From Seiridium cupressi (lineage: Eukaryota > Ascomycota > Sordariomycetes > Amphisphaeriales > Sporocadaceae): a DNA stretch of 64,000 nt. Below are positions 10,080 through 21,789 of the stretch, piece after piece. The notes under the pieces are model-generated. The model had not been told where the DNA came from. It saw nothing but the letters and a program-made list of their open reading frames with translations, and ran no database searches. Position 1 is the stretch's first letter; each line of letters begins with the position of its first letter. The stretch spans positions 310,001 through 374,000 of the forward strand of contig JARVKI010000001.1 of the NCBI GenBank assembly GCA_036674765.1. The letters are read 5' to 3'. A program made the translations under genes and the position numbers.

Positions 10080-10778
10080 TCACTTACGAGCACCATCCCA
10101 CCGATCAAGGCGCTGTGAGACCACGCCATATACCAATACCGTTGTATCACAGAGCTTGTGCAACTCTGCTGCTGCAAAGAAAATGTCCTTGACATGAGAA
10201 AATCGTTCAATCAACTTGTGTCTCCTTCTCAAATCTGTAATCACGTAATTGATGGTGGCGAACTTGGGCGCGTCTCTCGGTTCGAAGATCTCCCACACGT
10301 TCTCCTCGGTGCATGCTGCTCTACCAAGCAGTTGCAACACCTGTTTATCCATACCGACGCCGTATTTTGTCTTCAGTGTATGGCAGGCCTTCTCGAGTTC
10401 TGGGATAGGAACAACGAGGTAGCAGAATGTGGCCCACGACAATGAGATGGCGTCCCAATCGTCCTTCAAGGCGGAGCGGCGCCCTAGAGCGAGACGCTCG
10501 AAGAGGCTCTCTGCCAAATTTCGTTTCGTCGAGTCGTCGTCCATCTTTTTCAGTGCTTCGGACTTCTGGATAGCGTCCAAGAGCAGCAGGGCTCCGTTGG
10601 GCGTCACGAGCTGGCAGTCTGGACATTTTCTCGTTTTCACGTCAATAGGAAGGCCGGCCATGACGGTGTTGAGGCGGCTATTGACCGAATCATGTTTGCA
10701 GGTATATGGCAGCAGCTTGGCCCTTCCAATCCCCTTGAATGAGCGCATGGAAGCGTTTGAGCTTGAGCGGGAAAGCAT
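10080..10778 (-). CDS. Unrecognised protein
   Basis: Open frame of 232 aa from an ATG. The N-terminus is serine-rich (LSRSSSNASMRSFKGIG). There is a CxxC pair (RKCPDCQLV) with a further cysteine before it (YTCKHD), then alpha-helical mixed-charge sequence including ELEKACHTLKTKYGVG. No family is recognised. The final codons overlap a strong donor sequence (GTAAGTGAG), so the ORF end may be an exon boundary with more coding sequence downstream (below 10080). One possible next exon follows the TATAG near 10000, but it is not well supported. Confidence 0.55.
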   Translation of the reverse strand: MLSRSSSNASMRSFKGIGRAKLLPYTCKHDSVNSRLNTVMAGLPIDVKTRKCPDCQLVTPNGALLLLDAIQKSEALKKMDDDSTKRNLAESLFERLALGRRSALKDDWDAISLSWATFCYLVVPIPELEKACHTLKTKYGVGMDKQVLQLLGRAACTEENVWEIFEPRDAPKFATINYVITDLRRRHKLIERFSHVKDIFFAAAELHKLCDTTVLVYGVVSQRLDRWDGARK

Positions 10779-11240
10779 CTCGACACTTTTGTTTGCTTCG
10801 CGGTCTTGTGTTCAGGTCGTTTTATGTGTTGAGCACCTGATAATAGATGCGATGCTGTTGGATATTAATCGTGAACTAGGCTTACCTGGGTTGAACGATC
10901 CTGAGATAATGTCTCGTTTGGAAGAATGTTCCATCTACTGCACGGGCTATCTGCTTTATACCTCTGTCTCGGGCTGGGACGTGGAAGTCTTCTTTCTTGA
11001 CTGTTTTTATTAAAAGCTGAAGTGGCAATACAAAGGGGAAGGAACCTAAAGAAAGCCATTATCGTCCCCATTGAATTTAATGCCCTTGTCTCCACGAACT
11101 GTAGTAAAAGCCTGTGGCCGATCAAAGGCAGTGACTAACATGTGATGCCTGGAGACGAGGCACCGAACAACTTAACGCATCTAATAGATGCCTTTAAAAC
11201 CTAGAATCCAAGGGTTACAGGCAATACAGCATCGTGTTCC
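10779..11240. other. Intergenic
   Basis: No gene supported; open frames on the plus strand here are continuations of antisense frames. Confidence 0.4.
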
Positions 11241-11801
11241 TCACCGCTGGGTTGGGGGCACCATCGGCTGATCTCCCAGATCCTCACCCATGTACTGTCT
11301 AGCAACGAAAAGCGGCTTGATGTCCTGGAGCACAAACATCATCCTGGCCCACTCCGTCTTGGATGTGTTGATCCACTGGTGCTGCGTCGCCCTCTGCACG
11401 GCAACATCTCCCCTCTTCATCATGTGGCGCTCCCCGGAATCCAGCACCATCTCGACGCTGCCCTCCATCACGATGCCATAATCTAGGCTCTGTGTGCGAT
11501 GCATGTCGCACGCAAAGCCGGGCGCGAAGTCCACACATCGCAGGACCGAGCCGCCCGGGTTCACAAGTCCCATTGTACCGGAGAGGACTTGTTTGTGCTG
11601 AGCGATGTCCCTGTCGCCGTTCAAGTCTGGTGGCGACTGGGACGTCGTATATACGACGCTGAAGCCCATGTCCCTGTTGGAGACGGGCGTCCATTGGAAG
11701 TCCTGGTGCTCGGCGACAATAGCTTTACCATCGTCATTGTGGCCGGTATAGAATTGGTGCGGTTGGGGTAAATTGGACACTGGTCCCGTAGAGTTAGGCA
11801 T
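11241..11801 (-). CDS. Cupin-domain protein
   Basis: 186 aa from the ATG at 11801; the upstream in-frame TTG is not used as a start. A cupin barrel is visible: FAPGFACDMHRTQSLDYGIV (the first cupin motif, with H and the D/Y positions), GSVEMVLDSGERHMMKRGDV, and AVQRATQHQWINTSKTEWAR (the second motif with histidine). The first part carries PHQFYTGHNDDGKAIVAEH, typical of a fungal group of single-cupin proteins often found near secondary-metabolism genes. The substrate is unknown, and no biosynthetic partner genes are adjacent here. Confidence 0.8.
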   Translation of the reverse strand: MPNSTGPVSNLPQPHQFYTGHNDDGKAIVAEHQDFQWTPVSNRDMGFSVVYTTSQSPPDLNGDRDIAQHKQVLSGTMGLVNPGGSVLRCVDFAPGFACDMHRTQSLDYGIVMEGSVEMVLDSGERHMMKRGDVAVQRATQHQWINTSKTEWARMMFVLQDIKPLFVARQYMGEDLGDQPMVPPTQR

Positions 11802-12248
11802 GGTAGAGATGTTGGTTATGTTATAGTGAGGCAGGATTGAGTTGCGTAGCAAGATTCTCGAGGTGGGGAGCGTAGGTCAAAGTAGGACTGTCCACAGGAG
11901 AGAAATCACCACGACGGTGAGATTACCCCGCATCTGTCCGGCGAGTATTTGAATCCTTCTGAGATGATCATTGTAGTACCGCAGATACGAATCAACGAAT
12001 AAGGTTCCGGCCGCTATGCATTGCTAGCGTTTCCGTCCAAGTCCGAGAGTTGGGGGAGCCTCGGGGCATTATGTGATCAAATCCCCGAGACATATTGCGC
12101 AAGAGATCATGGCCCGCCATCTTGCCATGTGCCGGTGCTGAATATGAGAGATCAATGGAGCATTAACAATGACCAGGATGGGGAAATAAACAGGTGGTAT
12201 ACACGGACTCTCACGTGGACGCCAGGTCCAATGGCCATCCTTCCCAGT
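11802..12248. other. Intergenic
   Basis: Nothing recognisable is seen. Confidence 0.4.
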
Positions 12249-12846
12249 CTACAAGAACACTGAGCCTCCCTCATCCAGTCGCTTCGCCTCCTGCCTCAGG
12301 TAATCTGCCTTGAACTTCCTATACGCCGTCTCAATACGCTTCTTCCTCTGCGGATCACTCGCGATAGTCCGGGCAGCCGACCAACTGCCAAGCAGGAAGC
12401 CTAATTCGCCGCCGACGATTGTTCCTCCTAGGCCGAAGAAGATGTATGTAGCCCAATCTCCCAAGCGTGTGGGCCTCAGATATGGTGTGAGATCAGGTAC
12501 AGCCTCTGGGTGTTGTATCAGTGAAGTGTTCTGGACGCTGATAAAATCCACCACGAGGCAGCAGGGTCTTACCGGTTCTTCCGCCAGCAAACACGACATG
12601 TGTCGGCTTCTCAGTCGCGCGGAGGGCATTGAACATGCTGAGGCGGGCCTTCCTCAGCCTGAAAGCAGCATAGATGCCGAGACCGAGACCAGCAAGTGTG
12701 CCGATGGTGGCTGGCAATGAGACCTTGCCAGCGGCCTTCTGCAGAACTTCACGGTCGGATGGCTCAAGGTCATGTTGCATATGCTCCTCGGCCAGCTTGG
12801 CGAGGTCTTCATGCTCGGGAGACTTTCGGAATGCTGCGAGAGACAT
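12249..12846 (-). CDS. Small two-helix membrane protein, unknown function
   Basis: Two exons, 12573-12846 and 12249-12505, with a 67-base intron (GTAAGA..CAG); 176 aa. The junction gives VVFAGGRTEAVPDLTPYL. Two membrane-compatible glycine-rich segments are visible: SLPATIGTLAGLGLGIYAAF and YIFFGLGGTIVGGELGFLLG. The second is followed by a conserved-looking basic helix (DPQRKKRIETAYRKFKADYL). The N-terminus MSLAAFRKSPEHEDLAKLAE is soluble and acidic. GxxxG-like helices suggest a mitochondrial or other organelle membrane protein, but no family name is recognised. Confidence 0.72.
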
Positions 12847-13387
12847 TTTGAGAGCTGAGGAATATGGATATGTTGTTTCGAGGTAATGTTTGATCGAGTT
12901 GGTAGATTTTTTGGCTGTTCAGTCCTGGTCATAAAATATTCGATGAGAGCGCTTGGGAATTGGCCAGTGACGTCAGAGGTGCGACACTGGCGAGCATTGC
13001 GCACACCACCACATTGTAGTGCTACTAGTTTAACTAGGGCCAACTCTTTCCAGTCAGTGCATCTCACTAATGTAACTTGGGTGTTTGAATACCTAGGTAG
13101 ACCACACCTTCAGAGCCTCTGCTTTCAGTTCTTGTCACGTATTCACTGCTGTGCTCGCGGCTCGTACTGATACGGCTCCGAGGCATCGCACCTACCCCGG
13201 TACACTGCACTTGAAGACCAGCCAGGTGGTCGCTCATCTACGATCTTGTCTTTGTTGGCTAAGTCAATGGCACCGGTTTTCAGGCGTTTGAGCACATGAT
13301 GCAGGTTGCTTCCATCACGCAGGAGCATGTTGGCTCAACCGAGACCCAATAGCCGAAACATTGTTGTTGGTGTGTACAATCAAGCCC
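12847..13387. other. Intergenic
   Basis: No gene supported. Short frames on both strands show no domain. Confidence 0.4.
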
Positions 13388-14855
13388 TCATTTTGGGCCA
13401 GTCAAAAATTGCTTCTTCACTGCCGTGATCTCGGATTCTACACGCCCTCCTCTATCACTCAACGGGTCGACCTGAGCCATAATATACCTGTCCTTGTAGT
13501 GCGCGCCCTTCGTAGTTGTCTGCGCTCCTTTCGATTCCGCCCGATGCAGGCTCGACTCGCTGGTGCCGCGACTGTGAACCCCGAATAATGGCCCCTCCCC
13601 GCCTGTTCCGCGCTGCATTTCGTATTCATCGTCAATCGTCGAGAAGCGGTGGGCTCTTTCGATTTTGATCTCCTGCGTCACGAGAATTTTGTCCATTTTT
13701 GAGGTCAAGACGGGCCAGAACACCGGCACAGAGGCGCATATCGTCGATACATCGACCTCCAGTGCCGCAAGCAATATGCTGATCGGGCCATACCAAGTTG
13801 GGTCGAATGTGGGAGAAGTGGTTGCTCTGTGCTCAACAACTGTGGCAACTCGCCATATAGAGAGAAAGTTAACACTATATCACGGTCAGCCATTCCGCTG
13901 CAATCATTTGCTCGCGAGCTAGGCACTTACAGTCCTCCCATGAACAGCAGGCCAAGCAGACCCATCTTGGTTCTGCTTGTCGTGCCTTTTCGGAAGTAGA
14001 GTGGAACCGGAATCGCCAGGATGACAAAGTCCAGAACCATGTTAATGGCAGAAGCACTGGCGTAGGTCGCGTAAAACGAGTTCGCCCTGGCGGCACCGTA
14101 GCCGTAACAGGTGGCAGTTGTCTCAAGAGTCCAGTAGCCTCGAGGGGGGAAGCACGGGAAGAAGGCCATAAAAGTGTACGCGGTGCCCCATAGTGCTGTG
14201 AAGATGGCTACGATGACACAGAAGATTCGCAAAGGGTTTTCCTTATAGATGCGGAGGTATTGGAAGAGTAGAGCCAACTTTACTAACGAAGTTGACATGG
14301 AGTAGGTAGCGTTCGCAATGTAGAACAACTTGGCAGTCTCGCGTTAGCTTAGAACCTCTTGTCATACGATGGAGCAATACCTTTAAATACGTCTCCCACT
14401 GATTCGAGTTTAGTAATATAAAATGTTGGCCGAATCCATGTTGCGTCGCTGAAGCTACGTCAGAATGTCTTTCTAAAACAAAACGTCTGGACGGCGACCC
14501 ATACCAAGACAAATGCAAATAGAGCCTCCTGTGCCCGACAGCTAGATACAAATTAGAGAAGCAAACGTTGACCATATCGGTTGATGCTTACCAGGGTAAG
14601 TACAACAAATAGATCATCCCAGCCAGGGGAGTACAGGATTCGGAAACGGGTATATATGCGGAATATGACACATATCCAGGTAATAACCTATGATGTCCAG
14701 TCAAAACTCTCATCGTCTTTCTCTTGCGGAGGCTTGCGCACCAGAAAAACAATTATAGACGGTATGAGAGTCGATGATTTGTTCCAGGAGGGCGCTGGTT
14801 CATGCAGATTGTCGTATATCCCTAGGAGATCGACCAATCTCGGCTCTCCCGCCAT
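13388..14855 (-). CDS. Rhodopsin-domain (PTH11/SAT4-type) seven-helix membrane protein
   Basis: Six exons: 14742-14855, 14592-14687, 14505-14541, 14381-14448, 13931-14328 and 13388-13874. All phases agree, giving 399 aa. Splicing restores the fungal rhodopsin-domain pattern: a first helix SIIVFLVITWICVIFRIYTR, GWDDLFVVLTL, YLKLFYIANATYSMSTSLVK then LALLFQYLRIYKENP, VAIFTALWGTAYTFMAFF, a cysteine pair in PCFPPRGYW..ATCYG, VLDFVILAIPVPLYF, MGLLGLLFMGGLVNFLSIWRV and CASVPVFWPVL. The 110-residue cytosolic tail is polar. Members are fungal membrane proteins of mostly unknown ligand; a CFEM domain is absent. Confidence 0.82.
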
Positions 14856-17800
14856 GTCTGTCGGTGCATTGAGCCAGCACTGAGGCTCGCTGAATCATTC
14901 AGTCGTCGATTGGAAGAACATGCGAGGGAAGCCTTCATCCATGCTCCCCAGGTGTACAAGGCGAAAGTTTATGAGGTTTCCTTGGGAAGGACCGTGTGTC
15001 CCTGATAAGGGAGCCAATGTTAAACAAGTCTTCTAAACGGCCGGGAAGTGGATCGATGCCCCTAGCCGGGAACGGCGGGGGGCCAGGCTAGTCGTCGGGT
15101 TATAAGTTCCATGGTCCTGGTCGATATTAAACAGTTCCCCGGCAACTTCTCCAAGCTAGAGAGTCATGACATTGTCAGCTGCACGGGCAGCGGGTATAGG
15201 AAATTCGCGACTGGGTCGGCAAAAGGGAATCCAGGGCGCCCCATCAGAGACATTGGGATCAAATTCCTGCACTATGTACCCATAGCTTGAGATATGGGCT
15301 GATGGTTTCCGCACAAACCTGTCGGACCTGGCGCCGCCAAAGCTCGGCCAAGACAGCGTGGGGATGAACCTTGTAGATGCAGGTCGCAGCCCACCCCCCT
15401 TGCCTCCATTCGTACTCGCGCGTACTGTTAGTAGACACAAGGAGGCCGGCTCGAGACCAGGCGAAACTCGACCTCCGCTTCTGTATCGGACCTGCTAACT
15501 GGAAAGTTCTTGTAATGGATCAGAACAAAGCTCCATCCCAGCCCTCGAGAGGCACGACGGCAGAAACATTGCCTCACGGAAGCACCCAAGCAGCCCGTCA
15601 AGCATTGAAACAAGCCCGGCAGTTATAATCCTGGGGCTGAGCCTTGCCATCCTGGGCGACATGACCGAAATAGTACAGTCTACCAGGAAGGAAGACCCAA
15701 CTGAAAGCAAACAGGACTAAGTTAGTTAGTATGCTTGACAGTTTCCGGCAGGCATTTCACACAGAGAAAGCTTGCGTAATGCACAGCAGGTTTGTCTCTG
15801 GTGGTAAGTGCCGGCGGATCCTCACCATTGTCAATTGCTTCGAATTCGATGCAGAAGGACTGGAGCAGGAACAGAAATCTCGTCCCCACGTCGGATCGTG
15901 TAATGCAACTTAATCTCCATTTCGCCGCTCTTTAGCGACCTGCTGGTCATATTTTACAATCAATTCTCCGAGAGCAGACTGTTCTTGTTTTGCAGCATGG
16001 TTCACAGCATGGACCCATTAGCCAGGAGGGCAGTGCCGAGACACGTTATCAATGGCATTGCTATTGGTCAGACCCTTGTCAGCTCACTGGCAAGCCAGAC
16101 GGAGAGTGGTTGCCCCTTTGGGTTGGGCTTGAGAAGAACCACAGAGCCGCCTCAAAAGTGGTTTTCTAGCTAGTAGGGGATGCATGGCTTTGAAGGCACA
16201 AGTGATATAGTAATCTGGGATTCTGCAACGCCCGTTCCTCGAGACTAGGCAGTTGCTTCATCCAAGACACGCATTCGTAAGCGATCATAATGAGCTGACT
16301 TCTCTTTGCCTTCACATTCTCTTAGATCATTGCAGACAAGGGAGTACCTACCGTGGTGGGGGTCCTAGTATGTCTCCCCGTACAATGTAAGTATCATTGC
16401 AAACAACAACTCGCCGGCAAATCCTTGGAACTTGTTCACCCTAGTCGTGGCAGATACCGCAGGCCCGAGGAGCGCGCACGTGGGTTAGATTGCTTTGACT
16501 CTTTTCTCCCGTCAAGGCCGGGAATAAGCTCAAGCCCGCCCCTTGACAGTGCTCGTCCAAAAATCCAGCTACTTTGCTCTGCATTGGCTTTACATCTTGA
16601 AGGCAAGGCCCATTATCAACTGAGGCTTCCCTTTCCAACCAAAGCTCCTGACACCGGAGTTGGCGCGCCCCGCGGATCTAGAACTCTTTGGCGAGTGCGT
16701 CAACTCTTGTGTCATCGGCTTGTCAACGTTCCCTGTCTCGGGGCCGGCTACTACTATTCATGGTCTTGTTCTCTAGACTGCGTCGTCTTCACCTAGAGGC
16801 ATAGCGTCACCAACTGTGTGGACAGTCGTTAACACAATTTTCAGGTTTGAGCTCATTCTAATTCCATCCACAACTGATCTAGGGATGTTTTTTGAGGCAA
16901 AATCAAGCCGGTACCAAATTAACTAGATACCTTGCCCAGTATGGTAAGGAAAGGTCCGGTTTGGGGCTATACCGATCTTTTCTCCTTTTGTAAAAGAGAC
17001 GGGGGAAATATGTGCCATGAACGGAGTAACATCTCAGAAAGAGGCGGCAACTCGCGGTGCGGGTGTTCTTCAGGGATCCAGTTAAGCCGTTTCGGTCGGT
17101 GCTGTCAAGACATTCTACGATGATGGTGACGTCAAGGAACGGCCGGTGCGCCTCTAAATTGTGGGCGTGTCTTTTTCTTGAAATCAAGCTGAGACGAATT
17201 ACTCTCTCCAGTATGGAGCGCAGAAGCAGGCGAACGGCACTCTTCCAACTCGCTGGAAAACTGCCGTCCGATCATGGCACGGCAAGTTTGTGTCCACAAC
17301 TGGGAATAGTATTGAACCAGTAAGACGGAACGGCTCGACTTAGGTCATACGTGCGACGTTAGCGGATTGGCCGGGCTTTGCGCCAGCTAAGCCCCGGGAA
17401 CCTACATGTACTTGTGTGCCAAAAAGCAGGGATTCTGTGAAGCATGGTCCCCCACGTCTCTCATTCGCACCACTATTGCGCACCAGCTTGTTATTCGGAT
17501 TCGGCACAATCATATTGGCCGGAAGGGAGGCCAAGTTGTCACAGGTCGACGATCGTCAGATTCCGCAATGGGCTGCTCTTTGATGTGATATCCTGTTCGA
17601 CAAGCATAATCCCTTTATGCCACGAGTTTAGAGAAACTGGGATTATCCTGTTCATTTTTCGACTAAAGTACTGGTCAGTTCCCAAGTGATGTAACCCTCA
17701 GCCCCCTGCTCCTACAATACCCTACGAAAAGTGTGGCAATCACGACTGACTCGTCAAAGGTTTAACGTCACCTAGCTGTTAGCAAAGACATTGGTAACTA

Positions 17801-17983
17801 TGTTTTCCCTTCTGTATTGACTACTATTCTTGTCATTGGGTCTCACTTATTACGCTTTGACCTTCAGCCGACGTAATAGAAGTCTCGTGTCTAGCATGAG
17901 TCGTACACCATATGCAACGTAACTAACTGCCTATGGTCCAACTCGTTATAAAAAAGGGGAAGTTTGGTTTTATAGCTCATGTT
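14856..17983. other. 3.1 kb without recognisable gene
   Basis: Frames here are short and fragmented. The longest (15156-15440 minus; 16353-16796 plus from a GTG) show no family motif. A minus-strand stretch near 15200-15700 has several adjacent coding-like frames interrupted by stops, which could be a decayed gene. No terminal repeats, transposase or polymerase motif was recognised by eye. Confidence 0.4.
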
Positions 17984-18793
17984 TTATAGTCTTCTTATCG
18001 TTTCAATGACTGTCTCGATCTCCCAGTCCAAATCAGCCGGAGTAGAAGCCGTGGTTCGAGCCTGTGGTAGCCTTGGAGACTCGGGCGGAGAGGAAACTTC
18101 GTAAGGCTTGTTGATGAATTTACTTTTCCCCTCTTTGGTATTATCATGAGTTGGTGTTCTCCCATGAGACCTGCTACTAGAGTCCTTACCACGAAGAGAA
18201 TAGCGGTCACTCTGATCGCGAACGCTATGTCTCCTGTCTACTCCTCTTGGCCGTCCCGCATCGCGGCGGGACTTTGACCTCGCTGGGCCCTGCTCTTCGA
18301 CGTAGATACTACTGTCTAAGTTTGGATAATGCCTATCATTTACGGATCCCGGCTTAGCCGGCATGGAGTGTGCAGCGGCCCGGGGAACGTAATCCTCAGC
18401 TTCCTTAGCTACCCTAAAAGAGACTACCTCGCCACTCCTATCGTATCCGTATCGATATCCAGGTTTTGGGGCTCCGTAACCAGGCACAATTTCCATATGA
18501 GCCGTGTCGTTGTTAGGATTGCGAGGATAGTGGAATTCTTCACCAGTAACCTTGTCTACCGCGAGAACGAGATCCTCCCTAGCAGCATTGCGCCTTTCCT
18601 TTGGTATTCTATTCTGGCTTCTTTTCGAAAAAGAGCGGGGCAACATTGGCGGGCGCGGTTCGTAATAATGAGTAGGGAGAGGCCTAGGTACACGATGGCC
18701 ATAGCAGCTCCGGTCGTGGCATAAAAACAGATTGCCATGCTGCGAGAAGCACCCTTCCGAGCAGTTTGAACTGCAGTAACGGCATGTCGGCAT
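17984..18793 (-). CDS. Cys-rich head, basic disordered protein, unknown
   Basis: 269 aa from the ATG at 18793; the frame upstream begins only with TTG. The first about 40 residues hold seven cysteines (CRYCSSNCSEGC, then FLCHDRSCYGH), which could bind zinc. The rest is a polar, arginine/serine-rich, probably disordered region (SKSRRDAGRPRGVDRRHS, RDQSDRYSLRGKDSSSRSHG) with a tyrosine/glycine patch (PGYGAPKPGYRYGYDRSGE). No family is recognised. Composition suggests a nuclear or RNA-associated protein, but that is only inference. Confidence 0.55.
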   Translation of the reverse strand: MPTCRYCSSNCSEGCFSQHGNLFLCHDRSCYGHRVPRPLPTHYYEPRPPMLPRSFSKRSQNRIPKERRNAAREDLVLAVDKVTGEEFHYPRNPNNDTAHMEIVPGYGAPKPGYRYGYDRSGEVVSFRVAKEAEDYVPRAAAHSMPAKPGSVNDRHYPNLDSSIYVEEQGPARSKSRRDAGRPRGVDRRHSVRDQSDRYSLRGKDSSSRSHGRTPTHDNTKEGKSKFINKPYEVSSPPESPRLPQARTTASTPADLDWEIETVIETIRRL

Positions 18794-19925
18794 AGTGGCA
18801 ACGATGATATATATATAGAACAAAGAGAAATGTAAAATTTGAAATTTGCCGAATGCTCAAGGTCTCACTTAGAGAAGAACTAGGTACAACGAAGGTATAA
18901 TCGGCAATAAATATTCTTGGATCATTCTTTTATGTCTCCGTCTGTTCGCTCCAGACTGCTCCAGCATCTCGACAAAGATGCGCCAACGTCATTGTCACTC
19001 GACGCAATGACCAAATTCGACAAGGCGCTTTGTATATTATGTGTCAACACCACGTTGTATCTGCGTTCTGGTCCTCTTTCAGGTTATTTGTTAATAATAT
19101 TTCATGGCCCAGACAATTGGCACTTAACGTCTTTGTTCTTAGCTCAAGTCTAGTCCCGGACATTGGCATAATCGTAACGAACATTGGAAACAACAAAATT
19201 CTCGAATGTCACGGTCCAGACCACCTGGTCCGTGCGCTATGTATATGAGATAGAGTAGAGAGCGCAGAGGAGGGCTGTTTCCTCAGCGCAACAACAGCTT
19301 ATAACCCACGCCCTTACATCGAATAATACACTTCAGCATGTCCATGCGAGACTTCAAGTGATGTCTGCACTAAACAGTGAAGGCAACACGACTGCTACCC
19401 AGAGGTATTATAATAAGACTGAAAATAAAGCCTTGCCAAAGCAAAGCTGATGGAAAACTCGCGTCCTGCTAGTATTCCTTTTGAGTGTCGACGTCCCCAC
19501 CACTTTGTCCCTGACAGTAAAAATGGGGGAAGCGAATCCTACGACTGCCTCATCTGAGCTGCGAAGCCACATATGTTCAAGTATGAACTATGGTTAATCA
19601 CGGTGTAGAACAATATGGACTTGAACCGGCAGAAATCATAGTTTGGAGAACGCTGTGGGCGTTGCTGTGGGAAATTGACCCACCAATGAATTGGGCTTGG
19701 ATTCTGACCAGGGGCCGTAGATGTTTTGATATTTCTCCAAGGGTAACAAATCGTTTTGCATCAATATATATATAGACAATGAATGAGGACATACTGAGGC
19801 CTATTCTAAGTAAACTGAAATAGATAAAACGACGGGAATAGATATATCTTTTTGACCACCGTCGTGGGTAGCATCAACTCTATGGAAAGAAGTCTCGAAT
19901 ATGCGATACTTACGCCCAAATTTGA
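18794..19925. other. Intergenic
   Basis: 1.1 kb, moderately AT-rich, with no supported gene or RNA. Confidence 0.4.
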
Positions 19926-21217
19926 TTACTTGGCCGATCCATTCACTTGCTTTCCCCCACGTTGTATACACATCCCAAGGGGATCCAATAATGTGCCCAA
20001 AAATGACCGCTCGTCCTTGAACTCAACCCCCTCGGTCTCTGTTACCCCATCCTGCGTTAAGTAGATATTTTTGCCCGCAGGTAGGTAGCGCCCCGGATGC
20101 CACACGTTCCAGACAACCGAGTTCACCAACATCAGAACCGCCTCAAAAACCCAGAAATACCACTCATGTTTTAGAGGCGGACTTAAATCATTGGCATTAG
20201 CGATTGAGGCTGTGCTTGTACTCGCGATGACGAAGTACTCTATTGTGCGATAGATCGTCCGAGCAAGTATCAAGCCCATGCTGACAGACAAGGTATTCAG
20301 TGGTATTCGCACCTTCCGACTGAGAACGCCGTTCTTGTGGCAACGGTGGTAGAAGACACTACCAAGGAGAGCGAATAGGGCGATGACGACGAGTTGGACG
20401 ATGAGTGAGGCTTTCATCAAAGCATGCCCAAGAACAATATACCCTACAATTAGATTGAGGTTAATAGCTATTCTTAAGATATAAGTTCAAAGAGTATGAA
20501 ACGATTTCAGGAGTGTTTGGCTGTCAAGACATTGATCCCGTTCCAACCGCAATCTCAGAAAGGCAGGAAGGAGTCCAAGGATGAACTTACGCTCCGGCAA
20601 GTAGGTGTTTGCGCTGTAAGATACACCAATGGCGTTTAGAGCCTCGACTATACTAGATAGGGCGCCAAAAGTGACGAGGACACGGGCGGGATGGATTGGC
20701 GAAAGGTACGGAATGTAGTATAGAGTACGTCCTAGGACGTGATAGTTGGCCAGCTCAAGGAGGGGTCTGATGCACGAGTTTTTAGCTTGCATTCTCTACT
20801 TCCTTCATCATTCACCCGTAATATCGCCACGACCATGACTTACGGGGCCATGTAGATCAAGCAGGTACTTGCGATGTAAATATTGAGGTTTGGCTTGTTG
20901 AATGTATAGTTGAAAGCTCCGTATTCGCGGAGAGCAAAGCCTGCAGCGAACAGGAAACAACAAAAAGGTTGTAAACACGTCCATACCCACGATTTATAGC
21001 GACTAGATCATTTTAGCATCCATATGATACGCCCAGTGGGATTGAGAAATACTGACAAACACTGCCAAGTATGCGCTACCCCGGCGCTTGCAAAAGCAAC
21101 TGCGAATAGAGCAGGAGCTACAGAACTTGGGGCATAGATATATATGCTTTCTTTCTCGTCATTAACGTTAGCATGATAATCGTCGCATTGCTCGTCATTA
21201 GGATGGTGGTAACTTGC
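19926..21217 (-). CDS. RTA1-like membrane protein (lipid-translocating exporter family)
   Basis: Supported exons are 19926-20443, 20591-20766, 20844-21002 and one ending at 21063. Junctions rebuild RTA1-family sequence: ESIYIYAPSSVAPALFAVAF, AHTWHRYKSWVWTC, GFALREYGAFNYTF, CLIYMAPPLLELANYHVLGR, LYYIPYLSPIHPARVLVTFG, SANTYLPERYIVLGHALMK, RTIYRTIEYF, and YFWVFEAVLMLVNSVVWNVW then HPGRYLP. Seven helices are expected at the plasma membrane; relatives affect lipid movement and drug or sterol-stress resistance in yeast. The first exon lacks an in-frame ATG: its frame hits a stop just beyond 21217, next to a possible acceptor, so an extra 5' exon or a lost start is implied. Counted from 21217, the coding part is 335 codons. 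Confidence 0.78.
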
Positions 21218-21789
21218 CTAACGCTGTCCCCGGCATATTGTACCAAGTAGAGAGAGGCCGAGCGAGATTTGTGGACGAAAATTTGGTTTATATCACTGTC
21301 GATGCTCACGATGGGTAGATTCTCCTCCTTAGAAGCCACTCACTTTATATCAATGACTTTGTGGTCATATGCGAAGTCCAACGCATGGCTAATTCCCAAA
21401 TCGGGACATTGCGGGTACCTTCGTATACTAAACAGCCTTAGACTGAGTCACCAAGGCGCAGCGTAAGGCTGCATCATCACAACGGACAATGTCTTGATCC
21501 TTATTGGAATGCTTCTAGGAGCGATCAACCTTGATCGAAAATCGACCAATCGGGGATGCCGGCGAGGACAATCGTGTATATTCACAATGTCAGCTCTGCA
21601 TGAATCTTTACCGCATTAGGAACAAATGATGGCCAAGACTTTGTGGCACAGCCACTAGGGTCAATTCCAACTACCCGCATCATCAACGACGAGAGAGGAA
21701 ATACAAAGTCTTGATACTTATAAAACCCTCGACCACAATACGCTAAATTCAATCGTCGGACAGTTACACCACATGCCAAGGTCGCCAAG
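21218..21789. promoter_or_regulatory. Divergent region between RTA1-like and Zn2Cys6 genes
   Basis: The two genes point away from each other across about 570 bases, which must hold the regulator's promoter and the missing 5' end of the RTA1-like gene. A divergent regulator/transporter pair is compatible with local control, but no binding site is identified. Confidence 0.35.

Noticed and set aside
15156..15440. Possible HET-domain relic because of a PTLSWPSFGG segment
   Set aside because: Similarity to the HET PSWSWAS motif is too weak and the surrounding sequence does not match.
16353..16796. 147-codon plus-strand frame
   Set aside because: Begins with GTG, no domain, and no matching exons around it.
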